Shown here piece by piece: positions 1 through 11,470 of a stretch of DNA of 64,000 bases (within the stretch, counting starts at the first letter, position 1; each line of letters begins with the position of its first letter). The notes beneath the pieces are model-generated. The model saw only the letters and a list, made by a program, of their open reading frames with translations, did not search any database and was not told where the DNA came from. The stretch lies in contig VUYV01000404.1 in NCBI GenBank assembly GCA_008711295.1, positions 338,660-402,659 on the forward strand. The letters run 5' to 3'. The DNA is from Anarhynchus alexandrinus. Taxonomy: Eukaryota; Chordata; Aves; Charadriiformes; Charadriidae. Made by a program: the position numbers and the translations under genes.

Positions 1-658
1 AGCGTAATGTCTGTTAAGTGCAAGACGTGGGGTTTGTGATTCCCAGCCTGAGATAGGCACCTAATGCTGGGCTGAAAGGAGTGTGTTACCCAGTAGATAC
101 CTAGAGTCACTATCTTACTCTTAAACCTCAAGACGTACTTGATAATAAAATTACTGGGTGTCATAGCATCCTAGATCCACCATAGCATCACATGATCTAC
201 CTTCTGCAGCCTGACCTCTTCTCTTCAGAGCTGGAAAGTCTTTCTGTCAATGAAGGGAGAGGGGACAGAAGGGCTAGAAATAGGCTGTGTCCTCCTTTCG
301 TTCCTGCTGAAATATAGCCATTTAACAGGGGCATTTCATGGCCCTTGGAATTGTACCTATCTGGTCTAATTGTAGGACGAGCAGAGTGTGCTAGTGAAGG
401 ATGCACCTAAGACACCCGATTCTCCCCACACTATAAAGGTTACCCAGCTACCTATACCGATGTATAGGTACCGGTCTGGAAGCTGTTGGCCTGGAAGTTA
501 AATATAGTGGTAATAAAGGTACATAGCAATAAGGACCCTCTGTAGGGGAAGTGAGGGCTGGAGGCAGAAGGGTTTTGGAGGAATCTGGGAGGCATCTGAA
601 GATGTCTGCTTTTCTCTCACAAGATTTCCTCCCTTCCCATCACTGTCTTGCATGGCAG
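1..658. other. No recognisable feature (AT-rich unique sequence)
   Basis: I see no repeat family, RNA gene or convincing coding signal here. Short open frames occur on both strands, but they have no splice-site support and no family resemblance. A small 8-bp palindrome lies at 449-470. Confidence 0.5.
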
Positions 659-882
659 GGCATTCATCTTAAGGCATCACCGGATTCACAGAGCCACTCC
701 TTTTCCTACTGCTTATCTGCCCAGATTCTCCCTGCATCACCTTTTCAGTGTGCCGTGACACCAGGGGAGGTCAGAGAAGGGGCCAGGACTGAGCCCTGCT
801 CATGGATATGGAGAAGGAGTGGGACAAGGGAACGAAACCACCTCTCCAGAAATGGCTTTTTTGCTGCTGTCACAGAGGACAG
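659..882 (+). other. Exon-like open segment, unrecognised
   Basis: A 224-bp segment is preceded by a pyrimidine-rich tract ending in CATGGCAG (acceptor AG at 657-658). It is followed by CAG|GTAAGG at 880-887, which is close to an ideal 5' splice site. One plus-strand frame is open across the whole segment (part of a 111-residue open frame from 551, which begins with GTG, not ATG). The segment is more GC-rich than its surroundings. I do not recognise the translation and see no domain. It could be an exon of an unannotated coding or noncoding transcript, or a chance combination: GT and AG sites of this quality are common over 64 kb, so I give it low weight. Confidence 0.15.
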
Positions 883-3800
883 GTAAGGGAGAGCAGTAAG
901 GGGTGAGAAGGTAAAAAGGAGGACCGACTTCTAGAAGGGGTTGCTCCCCTCTATAGTGGGTACTGTTGGCCTACTTCTTTCTCAGTGAGTAAACCTCTTG
1001 TTCTCACAAGCCAAAAGCAAAAACAGGCGGCAGCTGTTCAGTTTTTTGGTGTGTCCCAGTCTTCTCAGCTGCAGGCAATCTGTTATCTCAGGCTTACCTG
1101 GTCTGTGCCCAGGAGTGGTGTATCTACCCTGATCCTTGGTTAACTTCCTCGATGGTTTGTTTGTGGGTTTTTTTTCTTGAAAAAGGTGGAAAAGGAAATT
1201 ATTATAAAATCAAGGCGAATATTTTCAAGCACAGGAACTGTAAAAACATATTTGCCATTTATATTTGGCGGTGAGATTTACAAAGGTTCTTGAGACCTTA
1301 AGTTTCTATTTGGTCAAAATAAAGATCAGTTAAAATTTTAGAAAATGAAAAGTGTAGTAACATGACTAGATTTAAATCCAGTAACAGAATTTTCAGATAA
1401 TTTGTCTTCTTAATGACTGTATTATAAAGAACAATAACAACAACAAATTGTTTAAGCTTAGACTCAAGAGTTGCATGTTACTATAGCTAGTTGCCAGTAA
1501 TTCTTTTCTCGTCCTGTTAACTAGAAATATAACTTACTCTTTGTGGAAAGTTTTATCTTCAGGTAAAGGATGAAGCTAGCAGTGGAGGAACACAGGTAAA
1601 AGTCTGTTAGTTAGCAGTTAGACAAGGCATCTAAAATATGAGATACCTAGACACAAGCGCTAGTTGTGTCTGCATGTTCTGTCTCAACATGAGCCATATT
1701 TAATCTTGGTTTAGTCCTTCTTGGAACAGAGTTTGGGGGTTTGTTTTCTGATTTTTTTACAGAAGGGAGAGCACCTCTTGGCTGGTTTGACTTAAATGTA
1801 TACTTCATATGAAGATTACTGAGGTCTTCTGTCATGGTCAGGGTCCAGCACCCTCCTTTGTCACACTGAAGTCAATGAGAACTGTCCATACAAAGAATGT
1901 AACGGAAGTAAGACGAGGTCTATGAAACAGATTAATGTTTCAGGCAATCTTTGGCAAGTCTGGAATAAAATCAGGAAAACGTGGGTTTTGCCATTTTTAA
2001 TAAACCGAAAAGTCAGCTAAGCATAATTAGTTTTTCAAGTTTAGAGCAATACTTTAAACAAGTTATTGCAATTACTGTCTTATCACTTTCTAAGAATTAT
2101 TTAGAGGTGGAATTATTAAAAGAAGTTGACAACATCCATTGAAATGTATTTCAGATAAGAAAGAACATGTTTCTTGAGACACACGGTATGGTGTCTTAAT
2201 GAAACCAAAGTGGGAATGAGTTTAAATAACTGACTCAAATTTCTTCTCTCTTATTTGACTATGATATTATCTTTAATAAGTCAAGTCAACATTGAATTAT
2301 AGTAATATTGTTTGTATTTTCCATTTTTCCTAATTTGTTACACAATATTATATACAACATTGCTTACCTAACAGCAAAGTACATGCAAATCCTGGGATGA
2401 GGATGGCTTTCTGTGCAACAAAGATAAAATGACAGGAGAAGGTTTGCACGGTTGTATTTGCATAAGCTTGTGTCCTGATCTCATGGAAATATGTTTTTTT
2501 GCAGTAGTCTCTTAAAGAAATATAAGGTATTTTCTATTCTGAGACGCAGCTGGTTTTGACTCAGTCTGATTACGAGTAAATTACTGTTGAAGTGCTAAAC
2601 TTGACTGGAAATAGGAGGATACAATTGAATTTGTAGTACCTGCAGATTTTGTAGATGAATCCATATTTGCATTGAAAGAGTTGGATTGTAGGTACTGAAG
2701 ATAACTCTCAGTTCCCTAGGACCCGGCTGGGATTTTCTTCTTTCCAGCTTCATCCATAGATAATCAGATAGGCAGTTGTGACCAAAATCTCTCTGAAACA
2801 GCTTGGTTAAAATCTTTTTCAGACCTGCTTGACTTTAAAAAGATCATTTTAAGAATTATTATTTAGCTAATAGCTGCCATTAATTTCCTAAGCAATTTGG
2901 TATTTTCAACATTTTAGATTTTCATGTAAAATCATACAAAAAAGTAAAAATTCAGTTGAATTCAATTGTCTCTCTCAGTCACAAGCAATCAGCACTCTTA
3001 TTCAAGGTATAGTAAGGGGACTGCATTATTTAATAATAAAACTCTATCTAAGTGTTCCGGATTAATGAGCCAGCTGGAATTTTACTCAACTCCAAGGAAA
3101 AACGTAATGAAAATACTAGGGGGGTGAGAGAGAATGTGGCTGATCATTCCTATCAATTAAACACATCTGAATTAAAGAGTGTTTGTTTTTTTTATGTAGG
3201 GTTTGGGGTTTTTTTTAAACTTTTTGGTATTTTGTCTCTCGGTAGGTGGAAGGCCAGAAGTTGAAACAACGTTTAGTGTAATGTAAAAATTGTTCTTTCC
3301 GGCATCCAGTAAAAAGCAGTTTGCTGTTATAGATTCATATCCTATACATGCATAGGCTATACAAAGAGCTGAGTGCTCTGAAACATTTTCTAAACCCAAA
3401 ACGCATGAAAGAAAGTAATCTCAATCTATCTTCATGTGACCCAGTCTTATGAGCAGTACGATGTCAACTCAGCTGCAAATTACAATCTAGTTTTAATAGT
3501 TCAAAACACGTTTATCCCTATTAGTGTCAATTGAAATGTCAAGCCATTCTCAGAATGTATCCCTTAATACATTTAGAGCCGCAAAAGCGTTTAGGATTAA
3601 GGTATAACGCTTACAAAAACGTATTGTACTTTTGGGATGCTTTTTCCTTTCTACCGTACTTGTGTATTGAATAAGTCCATCTCAACAATAAAGACCATCC
3701 TGCAAAAGGCCGAGTAGGACTCTTGCCACAGATTCAGAGAACGATGCTGTTTGAATAACAGTTAGTGGAACCTTGTTATACTGATTATCCTTTTATTTAA

Positions 3801-3990
3801 TCCAATCATGTGGGAGTTTTACTTCATATTTTTCCAGAGTGTAAAGGACTGTCAGAGTTCAAGGAACCAGTAGATTGAGCATCTAGTTAGACCTCATATT
3901 GCATAAGACTGAGATATTACCTGTTCTCAAAGTGATATCAATGACTTTGCATATCTTGCAGTTACGGAGTGCCGGCTCATTCTGTGTTAT
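883..3990. other. No recognisable feature (AT-rich)
   Basis: This is AT-rich unique-looking DNA. The open frames near 1647-1835 and 3052-3399 are short, overlap each other on opposite strands, and resemble nothing I know. No repeat family was recognised. Confidence 0.5.
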
Positions 3991-4025
3991 ATTTAGTCAG
4001 TATCAGGAAAGATGAAGCTAAATTT

Positions 4026-4800
4026 ACTTGGCTGTTAACTCCTTGAACATCACATTCCAAAAGTCATAAGCTTCTGCTTTGGCTTTAAGTTTCTGGAGAC
4101 TGTTGATCTGTTTTCCCAGCGCTCCGGAGACCAGCGTCTCATCTGACACCTATTCAAATCCTTTTTCTCAGTTTCCTTTGATAGTTACACTAGCAAACGT
4201 TGTGAAACCCCAAACCACTCCATGGGTATACAACGGTTAGCAAGGTCTCCTTGCAAGAATTTTCCTGCTCCTCAGAGCTTTTGCTTCATCTTTTTGTGTG
4301 CCATGTACATTAATGTTTTAGTGTACAGGAGGACACTTTCTAATATTCCTTGCATCCATACCTGAAGTCTTTCAAGTATGCTCCTGGTGCATTTAAAGTG
4401 GTTCTCCCACCAGTGGCACCAAGGCTGAAGTCACAGATGGGTGCTGTCTAGAGAGCACTGTTTGCATCGTAGACCCAAGGTCCTCCAGCATGCCCTGTAC
4501 ATACTGAGTCTCAGCAACTACTTTACTGCTGATATAGATGTAATGTGGACACAGAGTCCTGAAACCTTGGTAGATCTCAGAAAACTGAACCCCCCTTTTC
4601 CCCTCTTTGCACTGTACCAGTGAGTGATGTAGATACTCCCTGTTGGCCAAGGAACCAAGGAACCAATTTTGGACAGGAACCAAGACTGCTTCATTTCCTC
4701 TCTTCCCTCATCTGATCTCTTTTGTATTTCACGTTTGTGAAGCAGATGCCTCATTATCTACTGCTTTGACCTGATATTTCCCTCCGTCAGGCTCCAGAAT
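4026..4800 (-). pseudogene. Coding-like relict ending in a clean stop; possible processed pseudogene, unrecognised
   Basis: Read on the minus strand, three blocks look protein-like but lie in different frames. Near 4741-4800 a block contains GGKYQVKAVDNEASA. At 4393-4683 a 97-codon open frame includes LCPHYIYISSKVVAETQY. At about 4026-4149 a lysine- and glutamate-rich segment includes LQKLKAKAEAYDFWNV and ends at TAA. The last block has the composition of an amphipathic helix. Stops and frame changes separate the blocks, and about 230 bp between the second and third are largely decayed. I see no introns between blocks, which would fit a retrocopy, but no poly(A) tail or target-site duplication is visible. 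I cannot name a parent gene. It could also be an exon cluster or chance. Confidence 0.22.
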
Positions 4801-7440
4801 TTGTCTCAAAAATATTGGAGTGTATCAGATCATCTGGTTCATGCATGTTAAGCAGTCTTACCATTTTTTCCTACAGATTCTCCTGCATGATTGGATATCT
4901 CTAGTCTTATACAGGATTTGTACTAGAGAGAAATGTGTTTGTCATCATCCTGTAGAGTTTTCAGTCATAATCTCACTGCCATGAACTAACTTGTTTTGGA
5001 AGAATAATTTTTGGCAATGAAGGAGCATCAGTTGCTGCAGTTTACATGGCCGTCTACCTAAGAGTAGAATGGTTGAGTGTGCTATGAGTTTTCCTTACAA
5101 AAGGTTTCAACATCATGATTTTCTACAAGGAAAATTAGATTTTCACAATGATGTTGTAAAAATGGAAATAATGAAAAAATGAGTGAAACAACCTTTAAAC
5201 AATCATAAGTTGTGCAGCTTGGTACCTCTGTTGAAGGCTGTCGCTATCCTTCTCTGTTCAATGGGGTCATTTTCAGCACTGATTTTAAATGCCTCAAGAA
5301 AATATGTGGAGCACATGGGGTAGGATGTGTTTTCCCTCACTTCCTGTTCTCCTCTTGCTCTTTTGGCTTCCTTATAACAGCTGTTGAAGGAAAACCGGAG
5401 TTCCTTACTCTATGCTTTTTCAGCAGAAAAAGTAACTGCTTATTTTTGTCTAATCCTGTTATTTAAATCTCTGTATTACTGCACACCTGACCTCCTTCTG
5501 TTATTTTTATCTTAGTGGAAAACAGAAAAGATATGTTTTATCAGCACCACCTGCTTAAATTAAAAAGGAAAAGATAACTGAGTTTAGTATTCTATTACCT
5601 TTCATGCAAGAAGAAAAAAGTTGAAGTAATAAGCTGTTAAGTAATACAAAGTACTAAGAGGAAAATACAATATTTTTAAATCCTAATGTAAAGATTTCCT
5701 TTTTTTTTTTAATCAAGGATTTATTAAAATTGTATTTTTATTGAATTTATTTAGCCAGTGAGTTTGGCTAGATTTTGCAATTCCCACAAGTTCTACAGTG
5801 GCCGTACACTGTGAGAACAACTGTTGATGTTCAAAAGTAGCATAGTTAGTCCCAGCATCAGTCCTTTTGGAGAGACGTTAAAAGTATGCTGTGACAGCCC
5901 TCACAAACTCAACACCAAGAATACTTTTAAAGTGGTAAAACCTTTTACCCAAGTTACAAAAAGTCTTTGACATTTCCCATGTCAACTGTGTCCCTAAAAT
6001 AAGTTACTATTGTCACATACAGAGTTCAGATGGCAAATCTTTCTCTTTTTCACTCTAGGATATCAATTTAGAAAATCGTATTAGATTCCGTGACCTTTGG
6101 TTATGTTTATATTATTTTGTGATGCCTGGGAGATTTTTCAGCTGTGATAAAGCAGCAGAGAATAGTACTGTGCTTTTGGAAGTTTGAACATATTCTGCAG
6201 AAAAATATTGGTGAGCAACTATCCATCTTTGGATTCTTTTTTCCTATTGTTTATTCCAATGAGTGACTGACAAGATGGTTGCCAATTTAACCTAATACTG
6301 CACCAAGCAATTGTGCGACACAGTGTTGACTCTGATCTTCATACCCCTAATAGGAATTTTAAGTTTAGAATGGACTTTCACTTTGTAGAGCTAGCTCTCT
6401 GTTCCTTGTAAGAAAAACTGTTAAGCCACAAGACCAAAATGTGAGGGATCTCATCTTGCTGCCATGTCATTTTAGTAATCCATAGTGGCTAAAATAGAAA
6501 CTTTTTAAAAGGTACAGTTTTTGTTTTCATACACAGAGCTCAAAAGATAGAACAACTCTTTATAGAATGCAATGTGTGTTTATAAGTATTAAAATGGTGA
6601 GCATTAATTTGAACAATATGTAAATTTTATCTTTCCCTTAGGTTTCTTGTGTGGAAGTAATGATCATTGTATTACGGTGAAGAAAACCACTTTGATATGT
6701 AAAGGATACTTCATCAGTGGTTGTTTAGTTACTTGTTCTTCAGGTATAATATTGCATTAGTATGTTATAAGAAACGTGATCTGGAATTTTAACATATCTA
6801 GTAAAAATCTCAAGATTTTTATAGTGATAGGGATAACAGACCATTAGTATGTCCTGTTTAATATATATATGAGGCAATCACTAAAACAGATGATTGAGGG
6901 TCAGGATGCTCTGTTACGGGTCTTCACTGAGTCAGGACATATCCATAACTTCCATACAACTGGTTTCTACTTTTTCATTCATAAAATGGGGATGTCACAC
7001 ACACTCATGGATTCTGCTGAGGCCTTTGGGTGAGGGACAACATATAAGCAAGATACAAAAAATCCCTGAATATAGCCAGTATACTACATAGTGGGCAAGT
7101 ACAAACAGCCACCACAACGTGAACTGTAGTGAAAGGCAGGCCGCACTGACTATGGCTGTTATGCTGGTAGGCTTCTCTTCTTCCATTGGTTCATCAGGTG
7201 GTCTCAGCTTTCCCTCTTATGAGTAATTGGCAAAGAAACATGACGTTCCTGGAAGAGGTGAGGTTGCCAACCATATACTGCAAATTGCTATATTTTGTTG
7301 TGGAGAATGGCCAGAACTACTGACCATTACGGTAACAGTCCTGAATACTTTTTCAGACCATCACAGACGACGGAGCTTCATTAGCCTTGCAGAGCAATGG
7401 GGAAGGCTCTTTCACTTACTGTACCACAGGTACCTCCTTT
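4801..7440. other. No recognisable feature (AT-rich)
   Basis: AT-rich sequence with only short, mutually overlapping open frames. No repeat family, RNA gene or splice-supported exon was recognised. Confidence 0.5.
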
Positions 7441-7990
7441 GCTCTTGATTAGGTGTCTCTGTAGATCTATCACCACCTGATTTCTTTTTGCTGTCTATCA
7501 CAGCTCTGTCATCCTTCAATTTTCTTTCTTCTGTGCTACTGACCTCTGTACAGATCTGTTGCTACTTTCAGGTCAAATTTCATTTCCAGTACCCTATTGA
7601 CTCTAAGCCATACCCCTTTATCTTAATAGACTATAGAAACTTCCATGCTTATTCTTAAGGACCTCGTTTTCCTTCTCTGTCCATCATCACATTCCTATTT
7701 TTCTTATGCAGATGTAGGAAACTATGACTACTTAGTTAGCAATACAGTTAGATTTAGCTCTCTACTTCCCCTGACAAGCATTCGGTCCATTGTCTGTACC
7801 TAATCTTCCTGGCTTAATGGAAAGATAGTGCATAAACAAAGGGTGAGAATGCATGAAGATTATACATCTGGAAATTAAAAACTGCTGCGTCTTCCCCTTC
7901 CTCTCCATCATTCTCGAATGGAAGGTATAATATAGCTATTACTTGAGGAATCTGGGGGTAGGTATGAAGGGTTACCAAATCCAGCGGAGT
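7441..7990. other. Pyrimidine-rich stretch on the plus strand
   Basis: The plus strand is dominated by C and T through most of this interval (runs such as TTCCTTCTCTGTCC). I recognise no repeat family. It shares an exact 19-mer (7570-7588) with another pyrimidine-rich interval at 17379-17397, which hints at an unrecognised dispersed repeat but does not prove it. Confidence 0.3.
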
Positions 7991-8039
7991 TTAAAGCCCA
8001 AGAGATTTCTTCTACTCAGTCTGTTTTCTGGTGTTCCGT

Positions 8040-8800
8040 TAGTAGGAAGGCTTAGCACGCATTCCCAATAGACAGGCACAGTACACACACGACAGGCCAC
8101 ACAGATGAACAAAGTGTGCAGTGACTTTTCTGGCACCCACATACACACCAACAGTGCTTACACAGAAATGAACAATACAGTGCAGTCCTGTTCCCCCTCC
8201 AGATGATCAGTTTACTATGGGACATTCACACACCTTCACTCTTCATTCACAGTCACTCCTACTTTCATGGATCCTTAGATCAGACAGGTCTGCCCAGGGT
8301 CTGTGTCCAATCCCATGGCCCCCTTTAACCCTTCTCCAGGTGTGACCTTGTGTCTTTCCAGATTCTGGTCTCTTCCAATGTGCCAGCTTGTCCAGCTTGG
8401 AGTGTGCAAGTGAGTCATCTCCACACACCTCCACACAGAGAGCAAGGTCAGGCAGAAATGTGAGGAACAGGGCTCAAGAAGATAGGACAGACTGCAATGA
8501 TCAGGTATGGAGCTCAGCTGGACAAGGGTATTGACCCTTTCCCTGCTTTTGGTTCTTTCCCCTAAACATCTCGTAATAAGTTTCACCCATTCCCATAAGC
8601 CCCTTAAAGACTCTGAGAGTAAGTTTGCTTTTTCCCACGAGACCCATGACACTCTTGTTCCCCCTCTGCATCCTTTCTTATCGGTTACAAAAAGCTGGTG
8701 GAACCTCTCCAAGGCCTTGAGTGATTCGTTCAGTTGTGTTCCCTCAATATGTGACCTGAGAGATCCAGTCTTTGATATTGTCTCTGTCATCTCTTGTTGC
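8040..8800 (-). mobile_element. Probable solo LTR of an endogenous retrovirus, minus orientation
   Basis: The interval is clearly more GC-rich than its flanks and is open on both strands (171 codons on minus, 8275-8790; 135 on plus, 8507-8914). Such ORFs in both directions are typical of a repeat rather than a gene. Read on the minus strand it has an LTR-like order: a GC-richer U3-like part, an AGTAAA polyadenylation-like signal at 8211-8216, then a GT-rich U5-like part with repeated TGTGTGT motifs down to about 8040. Avian ERVL-type LTRs have similar GT-rich ends; that comparison is from memory. No gag, pol or env homology was recognised. Ends and target-site duplication could not be fixed, so the borders are approximate. 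Confidence 0.35.
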
Positions 8801-8845
8801 TTAGTGTCTGTGTATTTAGGTGGGGTTTATTACTTTTTCTGTCTC

Positions 8846-8864
8846 TTTTTTTTTTTTTTTTTTN
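8846..8864. repeat. Poly-T run ending in one undetermined base
   Basis: Eighteen consecutive T (8846-8863) are followed by a single N at 8864. The N most likely marks a base the assembler could not resolve at the homopolymer, so the run length is uncertain. The open frame crossing it on the plus strand is not reliable. Confidence 0.9.
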
Positions 8865-8869
8865 TATAT

Positions 8870-10609
8870 TTCACACACCTTTTGCCTTCCACGTATCTTT
8901 ACAGTACATATTAATATTCCACCATGTTTGAGCAACTAGAGCTCATCTTCTTACAAAAAATGATCTACAACCAAAAATTAAGCCAATCCTCTTTGTTAGA
9001 GTCATTTATTAACAGGATTTTGAGGGTAACATCACTCAGTATTCTTCTAAGCAATACCATGTGCTTTTTGCAGACTCTGAAGAGTGCAACAACTACAGAA
9101 AATTACTTTGATTTTTACACGATATTTTACTGGTAAAATAAATACACTGATATTAAAAGAAAAACACCTCTGGTAACAACAAATAACTAGCCACTTGGAT
9201 TGTATCATAATTTAACATGAAGACTCAAGAAAGACTCCAGTCCTGTGGGCTTTTAAAATACCCAGTAATCTTCAGATCTTTTAGTGCTGCTTTGACAGCT
9301 TTTCTACAACAGAAACTGAGTCTGTGTATTCTGCACAGAACTCCTAGTATTCAGCAAAAAAAATGGAAAGCCAGAATATTTTAGCTGCAACGCTCTACAT
9401 TTCCCGGAGTATCTTCTTGAGCTGTTTCTTGGCAATTTCACTGCTGTAGCGCCTTATGTGAGAAGAAGTCGCACATGAGACTCCATTTCACATGATGTTC
9501 TTCAGTGTGAAGAAATTATTGAAAAGCTCAGTTTTCAATAATTATTTTCTCCCGCAGAAAGACGATACTTGATGAAGACAAACTGTTACGTGAAGGAAAA
9601 AAACCAAAGCAACTGAACAATTTAATCCCAATTTTGATTGATTAAAAATGTTATACCTGCTGTAGAAAGCCTGTCAAGATATTCCACAGACCCCAACCCC
9701 TTCCCAGAGGCAGCTTATGCTTCCCTGTTGTGTCTTCATGTGATAGAAGCCAGACCTGTTCCCTCATCTTGAGGCAATCAGAACTTTGCGTGACCTATGT
9801 GTTTGAGGGACTTCTTCAATCTAGAGCTCAAAGCAGTCAAAGAGTGGGGAGGTGGGATTTACAACCATTTTGTCCTTTCCAGAAAAGCAGAAACTTTCCT
9901 AGATATAGGAAAATACATGGGCAAATAAAAATGGTTTCTGAATGAAATGGCATAGACTTTTACAGCCTACAAACCTTAAAAACTCCTGTGGAAAGGACCG
10001 GTATTGCATCTTACAGAACACAAAAAAGAACATACCTTCCTAGAAATTGGTGATGATTGTTTTCATCACAGATTCCTGAGTCCATAGATTAAGGTAACTT
10101 CCCTCTAATGCTGAGAGAGCCAGCCAATCTAGAGGTCAAGATATCCACCAGGTCTGCTGCAGCTCCGCTTTGAAAAGCCCAGGGAAGGAACAGTTGCTTC
10201 TGGAGGCAATATTTTAAAGTGTATGTGTCTCTTGCTCAGGTTCAATATCCTAATAAAGAAACATTATTGTCCAGATAACTATAGTTTTCTGGCATTATTT
10301 TTCTGTAGAGTAGATCTCATACTTTTCCCAAGTATATCTAAAGACATTAAATATCCCAAATTAGATCTTACCTTGCCTAAAATAATCAGTGTACATAGTT
10401 GATAATAAATTTTCTCCTCCTTTCCTGGTATACGGAGAACAGGACTAGATAACAGGTGCGCAATGTGGACACATGGATGGCTTAGAAGTGTGCTGTCTTT
10501 CAAAAACGATCCTCTGAGAGTAACCTTTTTATGCTCACATTGTTTATCTCTTCCCATAGGACTGATTTCTAACAGGTTGCTTTTCACCTTTTACTTGCAC
10601 AACTGTGCA
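8870..10609. other. No recognisable feature
   Basis: AT-rich DNA without a recognised repeat. The short open frames at 8924-9136 and 9730-9945 have no supporting signal. Confidence 0.5.
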
Positions 10610-11470
10610 CAGCATTTCTCACTGCTGAATTTGTTTTATTGGATCGTTTCTGCAATTTGTAAAAGTCATTTTGAATCCTAATGTTATGTTTCAACATACT
10701 TGAAGCCTCACCTGGTTTTCCATCATCTGTGCATTCAATAAGCTTGCTTTTTACTTCAGTGTCAAATTCATTAATGACAAGATTTAAGTAAAAACAGATT
10801 CTGAGCAGACCTCTTCTACTGTGGGTGGTAATTCATTGATAGCTACCCTTCTGATTACAGTTTTCCAACAAGATTTACACCCACGCTGTAGCAGATTTTA
10901 TCCAGATCGTCCTGTAATAAATTTTGTCTAGGTCATATCTCCCTAACCTGCTTATCAGAGTATCATGCAGGACATCATTGATAGTTTTATTACTGTCATG
11001 ATATGAAACATGTTTCTATGTTTCTGTGTTTCCATTCTATCCGCAAGTCTCATTATCCCACTGCAGAATAAAATTATATTGATTTGACACATTTAATTTT
11101 TTACAAATCCACATTAGCTGCTATTAATCCCGTAATCTTTCAGTCTCTTCTCTGCTTGCAAACGGTTTAGTTATTCGTATCAAGGTTACTCAGGGTCCAC
11201 CACGAAGCTGAAAAATCTGTAAAATCCCCATGGAATCCTCTAGCTTGCTTCCTTTTACCCTTCTTAGGGTTAGCCTGCATTTAGGCTGCCTCTTGTCCCT
11301 ACGAATTTTCAAAAAGAACTGCTAGTGAATGTGTTCATTTCAGCCAGTTCCATAAATATTTTAGAATGAAGTTTATCAGGGCCAGCTGATCTCCAAACAG
11401 TTATCTTACCTAAATGTATTTATACCTGTTTCCCCCCTGCTCTAGGCTGAGATCTTATTCCACTGGTGTG
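10610..11470 (-). mobile_element. Decayed CR1-clade LINE, reverse-transcriptase segment
   Basis: Translating the minus strand piecewise gives the conserved CR1 ORF2 reverse-transcriptase blocks in the correct order. SAGPDKLHSKI then ELAE (about 11345-11390) corresponds to the GPDELHPRVLKELAE block. HDTLISRLGRYDLD (about 10923-10970) matches the HDILISKLG block. LNLVINEFD (about 10762-10787) matches LFNIFINDL. CTDDGKPG (about 10713-10736) occupies the place of the catalytic FADDTKLG box. HNIRIQNDF (about 10661-10690) matches the following RIQNDLDKLE. The spacing between blocks fits the family. Several in-frame stops and frameshifts separate them, so the copy is long dead. The 3' end and tail were not found, and the fragment is truncated at both ends. 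It resembles the CR1 type abundant in turtles and crocodilians, so it is probably an old archosaurian insertion. Confidence 0.75.

Noticed and set aside
449..470. An 8-bp palindrome (TACCTATA/TATAGGTA) with a 6-base loop.
   Set aside because: Stems of this length are expected many times by chance in 64 kb.
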